DNA of 26,449 nucleotides from an uncultured Veillonella sp. (GCF_905209685.1 NZ_CAJLUB010000014.1:1-26449); one strand, 5' to 3'. Shown: positions 17,201 to 24,764, counted from the stretch's first letter. The notes: generated by a model from the letters alone, not told the origin. Made by a program: numbers and translations.

Positions 17201-18075
17201 GCATGCTTGAAGACTCTCGTCCGCAAACATTCTCTGATTTAGTTCGTATCTCTGGTTTCTCTCATGGTACAAACGTATGGCTCGACAACGCCCAAGATCT
17301 CATCAAAAATGGTACTTGTAAATTGAACGAAGCCATTTCTACCCGTGACGACGTAATGAACTTTTTAATCCATCGTGGCATGGATAGAAAGCATAGTTTC
17401 TTTGTAATGGAAAACGTACGTAAAGGTAAGGGCATTGAAAAACGAAACAAACAAGGTCAAGCTACGACGGAGTTTGAAGCAGAAATGCGTGAGAACAATA
17501 TTCCTGAATGGTTTATTGAATCATGTAAAAAGATTTCCTATCTATTCCCACGGGCCCATGCGGTTGCTTATGTAATGATGGCATTCCGCATTGCCTGGTT
17601 TAAGGTATACCATCCATTGGCATTTTATGCAGCATACTTCTCCATTCGTGCAAAGGCCTTTGACTTACGCATCATGACGGGAGACCTTAAAACTCAAATG
17701 ACTGAGTTCAATCGTATTAAGGCTCTTGATCGCGCTGCCAGTCCTAAAGATAAGGACCTTATGAGCGCATTAGAAGTATCTATGGAAATGTACCAACGGG
17801 GCTATCGTTTTATCAATGTAGATATTCAACACTCTGAAGCTAGACGCTTTAGCATTAAAGATGGTGCCTTATTGCCGCCATTCTTAGCTATTGACTCCTT
17901 AGGTGAAACAGTAGCTGATGCTATCGTAGCTGAACGAGAAGAACGGCCGTTTACATCTTTAAAAGACTTGCAACGTCGTTGTAAGGTATCTAACACCATC
18001 ATTGATCTTATGAAAGAACTCAAATGCTGTGGTGAACTACCTGAAGACGAACAAATGTCACTCTTTGGAGCATAA
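14284..18075 (+). CDS. polC: DNA polymerase III alpha subunit PolC, lacking the exonuclease domain
   Basis: 1263 aa, about 170 shorter than B. subtilis PolC. Order: divergent N-terminal region (1-110); acidic and Ser/Thr-rich linker (110-212); OB domain (about 220-322); PHP domain (about 336-560) with HLHT at 340-343, TDHG at 372-375, GVEG at 397-400, YHIILL at 428-433, GSAC at 476-479 and CDVHY at 552-556; polymerase core with a zinc finger (C726, C729, C751, C754) and catalytic aspartates D780, D782 and D905; HhH/tail and a clamp-binding QMSLF at 1257-1261. The spacing D782 to D905 equals that of B. subtilis D975 to D1098. The DEDDh proofreading domain that normally interrupts the PHP domain is missing: residues 404-427 are only a Lys/Glu-rich linker. 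Start 2 nt after holA suggests translational coupling. Confidence 0.97.
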   Translation: MKVRYRVVPKQNKKSSFYVNCHSQHVTIQAADSAFSTLLSLRERLSAWYKDKNISFDDIPTNTDTACCFAWKVDTETGEGLDTYYYGGGCGAGEWIEAAEAQREAEEAKNQAPRGKSFAGYDQQDEYDDVDEDDFAPFVEAVELGYFNNSPVVVSRSNQTAAASSNNDTVASVSSTPKVSKGFAPKSTTKSTAKGSEGDCKYPRRAPKDAPTDEGMILGPKIEGVTSKIMGTLDTPSVIFEGVFVGLDKRDTKTGKSIVNGSIVDDTNSIKFIKFTNSPEEGDALLKQLKGLQRVRVQGSVSFDDRFDKDYILSIRSIEAMETTSVERTENRPDSRVELHLHTKMSDKDALVSVKDLFKTVKKWGHPAVAITDHGVVQAFPEAQALGKELGVKVIYGVEGYLIEDETVTRDEEPVLDKKKKKEKDKRYHIILLAKNMVGLRNLYKMISISHLEHYKVRPRLPRSVIEEHREGIIIGSACEAGELMQSIVRGATKEELLEVASFYDYLEIQPHTNNMFLVRKGLMPDEQALIDMNKTVIELGEALNKPVCATCDVHYLTPEEKIYREIMLTACGYPDADEQPDLHLRTTDEMLASFPYLSEEKAYEVVVTNTRAINDSIEDIKPVPDGTYSPKIEGADEAFTEMCYRNAKAIYGDPLPRVVQERLDYELDCIISNGYGVLYYIAHKLVKKSLDDGYLVGSRGSVGSSFAATMSEITEVNPLPPHYVCPNCKYSEFFEKGEYAGGFDLPRKDCPECGHALQTNGHDIPFAIFLGFEGDKVPDIDLNFSGDYQAKAHKYTEELFGRDNVFKAGTIGTIADKTAFGYVKKYAEIRDIQARSGFFEHLAKGFTNVKNTTGQHPGGIMVCPRDMDVHHFTPIQHPANKKESGVLTTHFDYHSIEGRMTKLDILGHDDPTIIRMLEDLTGIDAKTIPFDDPKTLSLFSSTEGIGLTPEQLQGDQVASLAVPECGTKFVRGMLEDSRPQTFSDLVRISGFSHGTNVWLDNAQDLIKNGTCKLNEAISTRDDVMNFLIHRGMDRKHSFFVMENVRKGKGIEKRNKQGQATTEFEAEMRENNIPEWFIESCKKISYLFPRAHAVAYVMMAFRIAWFKVYHPLAFYAAYFSIRAKAFDLRIMTGDLKTQMTEFNRIKALDRAASPKDKDLMSALEVSMEMYQRGYRFINVDIQHSEARRFSIKDGALLPPFLAIDSLGETVADAIVAEREERPFTSLKDLQRRCKVSNTIIDLMKELKCCGELPEDEQMSLFGA

Positions 18076-18105
18076 TAAAATACAAGTTAAAACTTAAATA
18101 TAAAG

Positions 18106-18144
18106 TAAGCACTATATCCCAAATGGGCTATAGTGCTTATTTTT
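18106..18144 (+). terminator. Intrinsic terminator after polC
   Basis: TAAGCACTATA (18106-18116) pairs with TATAGTGCTTA (18129-18139), with an inner CCC/GGG pair around AAAT, followed by TTTTT. It ends the comEA-comEC-holA-polC unit. Confidence 0.9.
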
Positions 18145-18252
18145 GTACATTTTGCTAAAATAAAGTTACAATTTAAAAATAAATGATTTATATGTGTTGC
18201 TGTGTTTAATTAATAATATTATTGCTTGTCAAAAAGACAGTAAGAGGATAAC

Positions 18253-18633
18253 ATGATTTTTCTTTTTATAACATTAATGACTATTATTACAATAGTATTT
18301 CTAGTTAAATCAAAAGAGATATATTTTGTATCTGTTTCTTTTAAAAGAAATAAATCTTTTTTATTTATACAAATCTTTCAAGTTTTAGTAATTTATTTAG
18401 GTTTAATTTTTGCTGATTATAGTAATAAGATATTTTCTATTGTTTTATTCTTAGTATCTATATCTGAAATGCTTAAATTGATTTGTTTGAATAAGATTGT
18501 AAATCAAGTTATTAATAAAGAAACGAATTTACCTTATAAATTAACTGATGTTATTAGTCGACTTAGTATATATAGTCGAATTATTTTTTTGATAGTAGTT
18601 AATATTGTAGTAAATTGGTTTTTATTTAAATAG
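18253..18633 (+). CDS. Small integral membrane protein, function unknown
   Basis: 126 aa. About four hydrophobic helices are visible (roughly residues 1-18, 37-54, 59-77 and 107-124), with basic loops between them (KRNKS near 31-35 and a hydrophilic loop near 80-103). I recognise no family. AAGAGGA at 18242-18248 gives a proper ribosome binding site, so I take it as a real gene. It is markedly A+T- and Phe/Ile-rich compared with polC. It opens a three-gene cassette bounded by terminators on both sides; the next gene starts 28 nt downstream with its own AAGGA. Confidence 0.6.
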   Translation: MIFLFITLMTIITIVFLVKSKEIYFVSVSFKRNKSFLFIQIFQVLVIYLGLIFADYSNKIFSIVLFLVSISEMLKLICLNKIVNQVINKETNLPYKLTDVISRLSIYSRIIFLIVVNIVVNWFLFK

Positions 18634-18661
18634 ACGTTTCTAATAAAGGAAGTGTAAGGAA

Positions 18662-18871
18662 ATGATAGACAAAAACAAAAATCAATCTGTGGAGATAGAA
18701 TTTTGGGATATTGAGCCTGAGGATGTGCCTGAGTTAGAAGAATCCGATATTCCAGGTGTATATTTTAACGAATTCCGAGAATATGTTGATGAAGAGGGAA
18801 ATGTATTATCTCCATCAGATCTCGATGCAATACGGTATAAAGACGATTACGAGGACGATTACTATAGATAA
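18662..18871 (+). CDS. Small, very acidic protein, function unknown
   Basis: 69 aa with about one third Asp or Glu and few basic residues. Acidic runs are EPEDVPELEESD (18-29) and DDYEDDYY near the C-terminus. No membrane segment or signal peptide. AAGGA just upstream (18656-18660) supports translation. I do not recognise a family. Small acidic proteins of this kind occur as immunity proteins, DNA mimics or anti-toxins, but nothing here distinguishes these. It lies between a membrane protein and the two-unit DUF7336-like protein on the same strand. Confidence 0.55.
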   Translation: MIDKNKNQSVEIEFWDIEPEDVPELEESDIPGVYFNEFREYVDEEGNVLSPSDLDAIRYKDDYEDDYYR

Positions 18872-18925
18872 AAATAATTAAAGTATGATATTTATTGTGT
18901 TTATATTATAGCAAGTTGGTGAATT

Positions 18926-19384
18926 ATGAGAGTTCCAATATATGAAGCTGTAGCACATTATAAAAGGAATGAGAAGTTACCTTATACAGAGTATTTTTGC
19001 TTAGGCTTTTTCTCTAAGTTATCTTTAGCCGAAACGGCTCTAGCTGAGTCTAAAATATTGTCTGGATTTTCTGAGTTAGATGATGATTCCTTTTCTATAA
19101 CAACTCACTATTTAAATGACTGTGCTCATTTAGGTGAGGAGATTAACTATGAAATAGTAAATAACAAAATTTATGGTGTTTGGTATGATTATGATTTAGA
19201 TGCTAATTATACTTCTTCTGGATACGTGGGATTATTTAGTACTTTAGAATATGCAGAGGCGGCATTAGCTTGGTATAAGACCTGGGATATATTTAAAGTA
19301 TATGGATTAGAGTGTTTAGGTATCGATCCTATTACACTTAATCTTAGAGGATGGACTGAAGGTTTTATAACAGTATATAATTAA
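18926..19384 (+). CDS. Protein with two tandem DUF7336-like units
   Basis: 152 aa. Two related halves are visible. Unit 1 (about 3-64) contains YFCLGFFSKLSLAETALAES followed by a GF and an acidic FSI strand. Unit 2 (about 81-151) contains GYVGLFSTLEYAEAALAWYK followed by WDIF and a final hydrophobic strand. The pattern tyrosine-rich strand, GxFS, Ala-rich helix resembles the single-domain DUF7336 family, whose members are small cytoplasmic proteins of unknown function. The family match is from memory of the pattern, so it needs a profile search. The start follows GGTGA (18918-18922), a modest ribosome binding site. The gene ends before a perfect bidirectional terminator. Confidence 0.6.
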   Translation: MRVPIYEAVAHYKRNEKLPYTEYFCLGFFSKLSLAETALAESKILSGFSELDDDSFSITTHYLNDCAHLGEEINYEIVNNKIYGVWYDYDLDANYTSSGYVGLFSTLEYAEAALAWYKTWDIFKVYGLECLGIDPITLNLRGWTEGFITVYN

Positions 19385-19393
19385 TTTTAAGTA

Positions 19394-19429
19394 AAAAAGA
19401 GGAGTCATCAAATGATGACTCCTCTTTTT
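19394..19429. terminator. Bidirectional terminator between the cassette and poxB
   Basis: A perfect 17-bp inverted repeat (19394-19410 with 19413-19429) starts in an A-run and ends in a T-run with almost no loop. It can end both the plus-strand cassette and the minus-strand pyruvate oxidase gene. Confidence 0.9.
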
Positions 19430-19480
19430 GAAAGTTTTGCAGTTTATTTAGTTTGGCAGGTTTTGTAAATTGGCAGATTT

Positions 19481-21223
19481 TTAGTATAGAGATTTATATT
19501 TCATCCAGTTTGTTTTGGCCATTTCTTTAAGTTCTGTACCACGGCCATCAAGGATGGCATTGATCAAGTATTTGCTAAAGCCTTTAGCTTGTTGGTACGC
19601 AATTTTAGGTGGCATAGCAAGTTCTTGTTTATCTACGCGAACATTAACGATGACTGGGCCATTATGGTTGAGAGCTTCCATGATTTTTTCGTCTACTTCG
19701 CTAGAGTTTTGAATGCTTACACCTTTAATGCCAGCTGCTTCCGCAAGTTTACCAAAGTCTGGATTTACAAAGTCAGTAGCATAGTCTAGGTAGCCGGAAG
19801 CTTTCATTTCCATGGCGATGAAGCTAAGTTCTTCGTTGTTGAACACAAAGATTTTAACTGGTAAGTTAAGTTGTTTTAATGTTAACATTTCGCCCATCAT
19901 CATTGTGAAGCCACCATCACCGGAAAGGGAAATGACTTGACGATTTGGACATGCATTTTGAGCACCGATGGCATGCATCATAGCGTTAGCCATGGAGCCG
20001 TGATTATAAGAACCTAAGATGCGACGTTTACCATTTGTTTTTAAATGACGAGCAGTCCAAATTACTGGTGTACCTACGTCAAAGGTAAAGATAGCATCTT
20101 CAGCAGCTAATTTATTAAGACGGTTTACAAAGTATTGAGGGTGAATAGCCACACCATCTGGTTCAGCTACCGCATAGCTATCTAAGTCAGCTCTAAATTT
20201 AGTATACGCTTTACGTACAGTGTCGATAAATTCAGTATCGCCACGTTGAGCGACTAGAGGTAATAATTCTTTTAATGTATCTTTTACAGTACCAATAATA
20301 CCTTGTGTAAGAGGAACACGACGACCTAAAGCACTAGGATCTCTATCCACTTGAATTACTTTCGCATTTTCTGGATAGAATGGACGGTAAGGGAAGTCTG
20401 TACCAAGCATTACGAGTGTATCGCATTGTTCAATAGCACGATACCCAGATGTATAACCTAAAAGGCCAGTCATACCAACATCATATGGGTTATCCCATTC
20501 AACCCATTCTTTACCTCTGAAAGCGTGTACTACTGGTGCTTGTAAGCGTTTTGCTAATTCAACGACTTCGTCATGAGCACCTTCACAGCCTGCACCACAG
20601 AAGAGAGTAATACGTTTACCAGTTTCTAAATGAGCGGCCATTTCTTCAATATCGTCGCGTTGTGGCACGATATGAGGTAAACGAGGAGGAGTCCAAACAG
20701 GTAACTCATCAATTTCCATTTCCATAACTGCAACGTCCCCAGGAAGAACGATAACAGCAACATCTTGATTGCCTACAGCAGCATTCATAGCACGGAATAG
20801 AATTTCAGGCATTTGTTTAGGATTGGATACAAGTTCACAGAAACAAGAGCATTCTTTAAACAAGTTTTCAGGATGTGTTTCTTGGAAATAATTTAACCCT
20901 ACTTCAGATTGAGGAATGTGGGAGGCAATAGCCAATACTGGAACACGATTGCGGTGGCAATCAAAGAGACCATTAATCAAATGTAAGTTACCAGGGCCAG
21001 AACTACCAGCACATACAGTTAATTTATGAGTTAAGGATGCTTCTGCACCTGCAGCAAAGGCTGCTGTTTCTTCATGTCGTACATGTTCAAAGGCAATCTT
21101 ACCATTGCGGCGTAAACTATCGTTTACAGAGTTTAAACTATCGCCAGTGATGCCATAAATACGTTCAATGCCAGCACTAGCTAAGACATCTATGAGTACA
21201 TCAGAAATTCTTTTTTTTGCCAT
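19481..21223 (-). CDS. poxB: Quinone-dependent pyruvate oxidase (PoxB type)
   Basis: 580 aa. A TPP- and FAD-dependent enzyme converting pyruvate to acetate and CO2, passing electrons to membrane quinone. The sequence follows E. coli PoxB closely: GITGDSLNSVNDSLRRNG near 24-41, the TPP-activating Glu in RHEETAAFAAG (E51), CAGSSGPGNLHLINGLFDCH at 71-90, the FAD-region DNPYDVGMTGLLG at 244-256, and the TPP motif GDGG (435-438) ending in NN (462-463). The C-terminus (GRGTELKEMAKTNWMKYK) matches the amphipathic peptide by which E. coli PoxB binds membranes when activated, and this favours the quinone-linked type over the H2O2-forming SpxB type. AAGGTGAT at 21228-21235 on the minus strand precedes the start. 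Upstream lie two palindromes that may bind regulators. Confidence 0.9.
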   Translation of the reverse strand: MAKKRISDVLIDVLASAGIERIYGITGDSLNSVNDSLRRNGKIAFEHVRHEETAAFAAGAEASLTHKLTVCAGSSGPGNLHLINGLFDCHRNRVPVLAIASHIPQSEVGLNYFQETHPENLFKECSCFCELVSNPKQMPEILFRAMNAAVGNQDVAVIVLPGDVAVMEMEIDELPVWTPPRLPHIVPQRDDIEEMAAHLETGKRITLFCGAGCEGAHDEVVELAKRLQAPVVHAFRGKEWVEWDNPYDVGMTGLLGYTSGYRAIEQCDTLVMLGTDFPYRPFYPENAKVIQVDRDPSALGRRVPLTQGIIGTVKDTLKELLPLVAQRGDTEFIDTVRKAYTKFRADLDSYAVAEPDGVAIHPQYFVNRLNKLAAEDAIFTFDVGTPVIWTARHLKTNGKRRILGSYNHGSMANAMMHAIGAQNACPNRQVISLSGDGGFTMMMGEMLTLKQLNLPVKIFVFNNEELSFIAMEMKASGYLDYATDFVNPDFGKLAEAAGIKGVSIQNSSEVDEKIMEALNHNGPVIVNVRVDKQELAMPPKIAYQQAKGFSKYLINAILDGRGTELKEMAKTNWMKYKSLY

Positions 21224-21258
21224 ATTATCACCTTAATTTAATAATTAATATCAATATA

Positions 21259-21278
21259 ATATAGTTATTTAACTATAT
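21259..21278. promoter_or_regulatory. Palindrome upstream of poxB, candidate operator
   Basis: ATATAGTTA (21259-21267) and TAACTATAT (21270-21278) form a perfect inverted repeat with a 2-nt centre, 36 bp upstream of the poxB start. It lies where the promoter is expected. In such AT-rich DNA a chance palindrome is possible. Confidence 0.35.
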
Positions 21279-21310
21279 ATTTCATGATAGTCCTATTCAT
21301 ATTGTAAATA

Positions 21311-21326
21311 TGTGATATAAATCACC
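21311..21326. promoter_or_regulatory. CRP/FNR-family binding site candidate upstream of poxB
   Basis: TGTGA-N6-TCACC matches the CRP consensus with one mismatch, and the core GTGAT-ATAA-ATCAC is a perfect 5-4-5 inverted repeat of the CRP/FNR type. It lies 88 bp upstream of the poxB start, in the divergent region between poxB and the rib operon. Confidence 0.5.
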
Positions 21327-21461
21327 AACTTTTGTATACATAGTTTATAGAGTCTTAATCTTAAAAAAATAAATCACATTCATAAGTAAAAAAGAGAATA
21401 TATTTTAAATATAAATGTCATAATTTAGTTAATAATATTTCTCAGTATAAATCTATACTTC

Positions 21462-21490
21462 TTGCATAACCCTAATAAAAGTGTTACTAT
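21462..21490 (+). promoter_or_regulatory. Sigma-A-type promoter of the rib operon
   Basis: TTGCAT (21462-21467) and TACTAT (21485-21490) are separated by 17 nt. The expected start near 21497 lies just before the FMN aptamer at 21514, giving a leader of about 195 nt. Confidence 0.7.
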
Positions 21491-21513
21491 TAATTCATAA
21501 AGAAAATAGATGA

Positions 21514-21621
21514 GTCTTTGGGGACAGGTGAAATTCCTTACCGGCGGTATAGTCCGCGAACCTTATGGGTATGAATCGGTGCAATTCCGATACCGACAGT
21601 ACAGTCTGGATGAGAAAAGAC
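21514..21621 (+). promoter_or_regulatory. FMN riboswitch (RFN element) aptamer
   Basis: All conserved RFN blocks are present in order: GTCTTTGGGGACAGGTGAAA, TTACCGGCGGTATAGTCCGC, ATCGGTGCAATTCCGAT, ACCGACAGTACAGTCTGGAT and the closing GAGAAAAGAC. P1 is formed by GTCTTT (21514-21519) with AAAGAC (21616-21621). It senses FMN and controls the riboflavin operon downstream through the terminator at 21656-21682. Confidence 0.97.
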
Positions 21622-21655
21622 GAGGCACATTTGTTGTGCGCAATTATGATTACCC

Positions 21656-21682
21656 AAGGACTATGTATATAGTCCTTTTTTT
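21656..21682 (+). terminator. Riboswitch-controlled terminator before ribD
   Basis: AAGGACTAT (21656-21664) pairs with ATAGTCCTT (21669-21677) around GTAT, followed by five T. It lies between the FMN aptamer and the ribD ribosome binding site (GAGGTGAT, 21686-21693), so the switch acts by transcription termination. Confidence 0.9.
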
Positions 21683-21693
21683 ATTGAGGTGAT

Positions 21694-22908
21694 ATGGTGG
21701 ATGATGTAGCATATATGAAACGCGCCATTGCACTGGCAAAACTAGCCACAGGACATACTTCACCAAATCCTTTGGTGGGTGCTGTAGTGGTGAAAGACAA
21801 TACAATAATCGGTGAAGGCTATCATCACAAAGCTGGCACTGCTCATGCAGAGGTGCATGCACTGAATCAGGCCGGTGAGAATGCTAAAGGTGCTACTTTA
21901 TATGTAACATTAGAACCTTGTTCTCATTATGGTAAAACACCACCTTGTGCACTTCGAATTATAGATGCTGGTATAGCTAAGGTAGTAATTGGCAGCACAG
22001 ATCCTAACCCACTTGTTGCTGGTAAAGGTATTGAGCTTCTTAAAGAAGCGGGGATTGAAGTTGTCGTTCCTGTTTGTAGTGATGAATGTGCTGAGCTAAA
22101 TGAGCATTTCTTTACGTACATACAGACGGGAAAGCCATTTGTAACCATTAAAAGCGCTATGTCACTTGATGGTAAGATTGCAACGTTTACAGGCCAATCC
22201 CAATGGATTACTAATGAATCCTCCCGTCGTGATGGACATGTACTACGTGCTACTCATGATGCTATGCTCGTTGGTATCGGTACAATCTTAGCAGACAATC
22301 CTCAGTTAAACTGTCGTCTTAGTGATGATGAATTAGCAGATGCTATATTGGATAGAAACATTCTTGATGAGCCGATTACAGTTCATCAACCAGATGTCAT
22401 CATATTAGACAGTCTTGGTAGAACGCCTACCACAAGTCGTGTATTTGAAGTAGATACTCGCAAGGTTCATATATTTGTATCTAAAGGTTGTCCTAAAGAA
22501 CGGATACAGGCTTTAGAACAAGTAGGAGCTCTTGTAACGGTTGTTGAATCAGTGTCTACTCGTAAAAGTAAAAGCACAGATATTGTCATAGATATTAAGA
22601 AATTATCTATTGATGATATTCTTACAAAGTTGGGAGATTTTGGTTATACTTCAGTGTTAGTTGAAGGTGGTTCTGCTATTATCAGCTCTTTTGTAGAGTC
22701 CATGAACTTTGATAAGGTGGTTACCTATATTGGTAATACTATAATCGGTGGTACAGAGGCTACACCTGCCGTAGGTGGTCGTGGTTTTGAAAGTTTAGAC
22801 TCTTCGCCGCAATTAACCTTTACAAAAACAACTGTACTAGATAATAACATTCGTATTGAAGCATATCGTCAAGGAAGGAGGGGCGCTTATGTTCACGGGG
22901 ATCATTGA
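21694..22908 (+). CDS. ribD: Bifunctional riboflavin deaminase/reductase RibD
   Basis: 404 aa, somewhat longer than the usual 360-380. The N-terminal deaminase acts on 2,5-diamino-6-ribosylamino-pyrimidinone 5'-phosphate and the C-terminal NADPH-dependent reductase makes the ribitylamino product. Deaminase zinc motif: HAE at 51-53 and PCSHYGKTPPC at 75-85. The reductase starts near 148 with KPFVTIKSAMSLDGKIA, followed by WITNE (171-175), VGIGTILADNPQLNCR (193-208) and VEGG (323-326). Extra length appears near 209-232, between the DNPQLNCR motif and the VIILDS strand. The start lies immediately behind GAGGTGAT. ribD overlaps ribE by 20 nt. Confidence 0.96.
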   Translation: MVDDVAYMKRAIALAKLATGHTSPNPLVGAVVVKDNTIIGEGYHHKAGTAHAEVHALNQAGENAKGATLYVTLEPCSHYGKTPPCALRIIDAGIAKVVIGSTDPNPLVAGKGIELLKEAGIEVVVPVCSDECAELNEHFFTYIQTGKPFVTIKSAMSLDGKIATFTGQSQWITNESSRRDGHVLRATHDAMLVGIGTILADNPQLNCRLSDDELADAILDRNILDEPITVHQPDVIILDSLGRTPTTSRVFEVDTRKVHIFVSKGCPKERIQALEQVGALVTVVESVSTRKSKSTDIVIDIKKLSIDDILTKLGDFGYTSVLVEGGSAIISSFVESMNFDKVVTYIGNTIIGGTEATPAVGGRGFESLDSSPQLTFTKTTVLDNNIRIEAYRQGRRGAYVHGDH

Positions 22909-23545
22909 AGAAATCGGCCGTGTAGAAAGCATTAAAAAAGGCCCTAAATCCTTAGCTATTACAATTCGGGGTAAAAAGATTTTTAGTGATCTGAAAATCG
23001 GTGACTCCGTTGCTGTTAATGGTGTGTGCTTGACGGCGACCACAATTGGTAATGGCGTATTTACAGCTGATGTAATGCCTGAGTCAATTAAGATGACTAC
23101 TTTCACAAATTTGAAAGTTCATCAACCAGTCAATTTAGAGCGAGCTATGCTTGCTAACGGTAGATTTGGTGGTCACATTGTAGCTGGACACGTAGATGGT
23201 ACAGGCCGCATCATTAACCGTGAACAAACGGATAATGCCATTATCTTTACCATAGAGGCTCCAAAATCTGTTATGGATTATGTTATCTATAAGGGATCCA
23301 TTACGATCGATGGTATTAGCCTCACTATTATGCGACGAACGGACAGCAGTTTTTCCGTATCTATCATTCCTCACACATTGAGTGAAACTATTCTAGGTTC
23401 TGCTCACATTAGGACGGAGGTCAATTTAGAAACGGATATTGCTGGTCGATATATTCGTCATTTTATGAATCTTGGTAGTGAACCTACCGAAGAGAAACCT
23501 AAGAAAACTATGCAATCCCTCTTAGTAGAGAATGGATTTATATAA
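22889..23545 (+). CDS. ribE: Riboflavin synthase alpha chain
   Basis: 218 aa. Catalyses dismutation of two 6,7-dimethyl-8-ribityllumazines to riboflavin and the pyrimidine precursor. Two related lumazine-binding barrels are visible: the first opens with [15 protein letters not shown] and contains [10 protein letters not shown], and the second contains GHVDGTGRI and the parallel [10 protein letters not shown]. The MFTGI N-terminus is needed for activity in this family and fixes the start at 22889, behind AAGGAGG at 22875-22881. An in-frame ATG at 22856 would add 11 residues and disrupt that N-terminus. The gene begins inside the end of ribD. Confidence 0.96.
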   Translation: MFTGIIEEIGRVESIKKGPKSLAITIRGKKIFSDLKIGDSVAVNGVCLTATTIGNGVFTADVMPESIKMTTFTNLKVHQPVNLERAMLANGRFGGHIVAGHVDGTGRIINREQTDNAIIFTIEAPKSVMDYVIYKGSITIDGISLTIMRRTDSSFSVSIIPHTLSETILGSAHIRTEVNLETDIAGRYIRHFMNLGSEPTEEKPKKTMQSLLVENGFI

Positions 23546-23561
23546 GGTAAGGAGCGTTCCT

Positions 23562-24764
23562 ATGAGCGAACAATTACATTCTATTGAAGAGGTCTTACAA
23601 GACCTTAAAGCTGGTAAACCTGTTATTATCGTTGATGATGAAAGCCGTGAAAATGAAGGCGATCTTATCATTGCTGCAGAGTTTGCTACACAAGAAAATA
23701 TTAACTTTATGGTTAAATATGCGCGCGGTATCGTATGTACACCAATGCGCCGTGAAGCTCTAGAAAAGCTTGGCATCCCTGCAATGGTTGCTAAAAATAC
23801 AGACAATCATGAAACAGCTTTCACCGTTACTGTAGACCATGTAGATACTACAACAGGCGTATCTCCAGCAGAACGTGCGTATACAATTCAAAAATTACTA
23901 GATCCTAATGCTAAACCTGAAGACTTCCGTCGCCCAGGCCACGTATTCCCCCTCGTGTATAAAGAGGGTGGCGTATTAGTTCGCCAAGGTCATACAGAAG
24001 CATCTATCGACCTTTGCCGCTTAGCTGGTTTGCAAGAGGCAGCTGTTATTTGTGAAATCACAAAAGACGATGGCGATATGGCTCGCTTGCCTGACCTTTT
24101 ACAATTCGCTAAAGAACATGATCTTAAAATTGCATCTGTAGCAGAACTTATTGAGTATCGTAAACAACATGAAGATATGATTGAGCTTGGTGCTTGTTCT
24201 AAACTACCTACTAAATTTGGTGATTTTAACATCTTTGTATTCAAAAATGATTTAGATCATAAAGAACATTTAGCTATTGTTAAGGGTGATGTTCAAAACT
24301 GTGACGATGTTCTTGTTCGTATTCACTCAGAATGTTTAACAGGCGATGTATTTGGTTCTAAACGTTGCGATTGCGGTGAACAATTAGACCACGCATTACG
24401 TGCCATCGATAAAGAAGGCAAAGGCGTTGTTGTTTATATGCGTCAAGAAGGTCGTGGCATCGGTTTAACTAATAAAATTAAAGCTTATGCTTTGCAAGAA
24501 CAAGGCTTAGATACTGTAGAGGCTAATGAGCAATTAGGGTTCCCTGCAGACATGCGCGAATACTCCTTAGCGGCTCAAATTATCCGCTTCTTAGGTATTA
24601 AAAGTATTCGCTTGTTAACGAATAATCCTGAAAAACGTCATGGATTAGAACATTGGGGTATTGATGTAACTAGCCGTGTACCACTTATCATTGCAGCCAA
24701 TAAATTCAATGCAGGCTACTTAAAAACAAAAGAAGAGAAAATGGGTCATATGTTAGAAGACTAA
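23562..24764 (+). CDS. ribBA: Bifunctional DHBP synthase / GTP cyclohydrolase II RibBA
   Basis: 400 aa. The N-terminal half makes 3,4-dihydroxy-2-butanone 4-phosphate from ribulose 5-phosphate: [11 protein letters not shown] at 25-35, RPGHVFPL at 124-131 and HTEASIDL at 144-151. The C-terminal half opens the GTP ring: [10 protein letters not shown] at 253-262, zinc cysteines C258, C269 and C271, RQEGRGIGL at 294-302 and LLTNNPEKR at 351-359. All key residues of both domains are present, so both activities are expected. ATG 23562 follows AAGGAG (23549-23554); an earlier in-frame ATG at 23532 lies inside ribE without such a site. Third gene of the FMN-controlled operon. Confidence 0.97.
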   Translation: MSEQLHSIEEVLQDLKAGKPVIIVDDESRENEGDLIIAAEFATQENINFMVKYARGIVCTPMRREALEKLGIPAMVAKNTDNHETAFTVTVDHVDTTTGVSPAERAYTIQKLLDPNAKPEDFRRPGHVFPLVYKEGGVLVRQGHTEASIDLCRLAGLQEAAVICEITKDDGDMARLPDLLQFAKEHDLKIASVAELIEYRKQHEDMIELGACSKLPTKFGDFNIFVFKNDLDHKEHLAIVKGDVQNCDDVLVRIHSECLTGDVFGSKRCDCGEQLDHALRAIDKEGKGVVVYMRQEGRGIGLTNKIKAYALQEQGLDTVEANEQLGFPADMREYSLAAQIIRFLGIKSIRLLTNNPEKRHGLEHWGIDVTSRVPLIIAANKFNAGYLKTKEEKMGHMLED

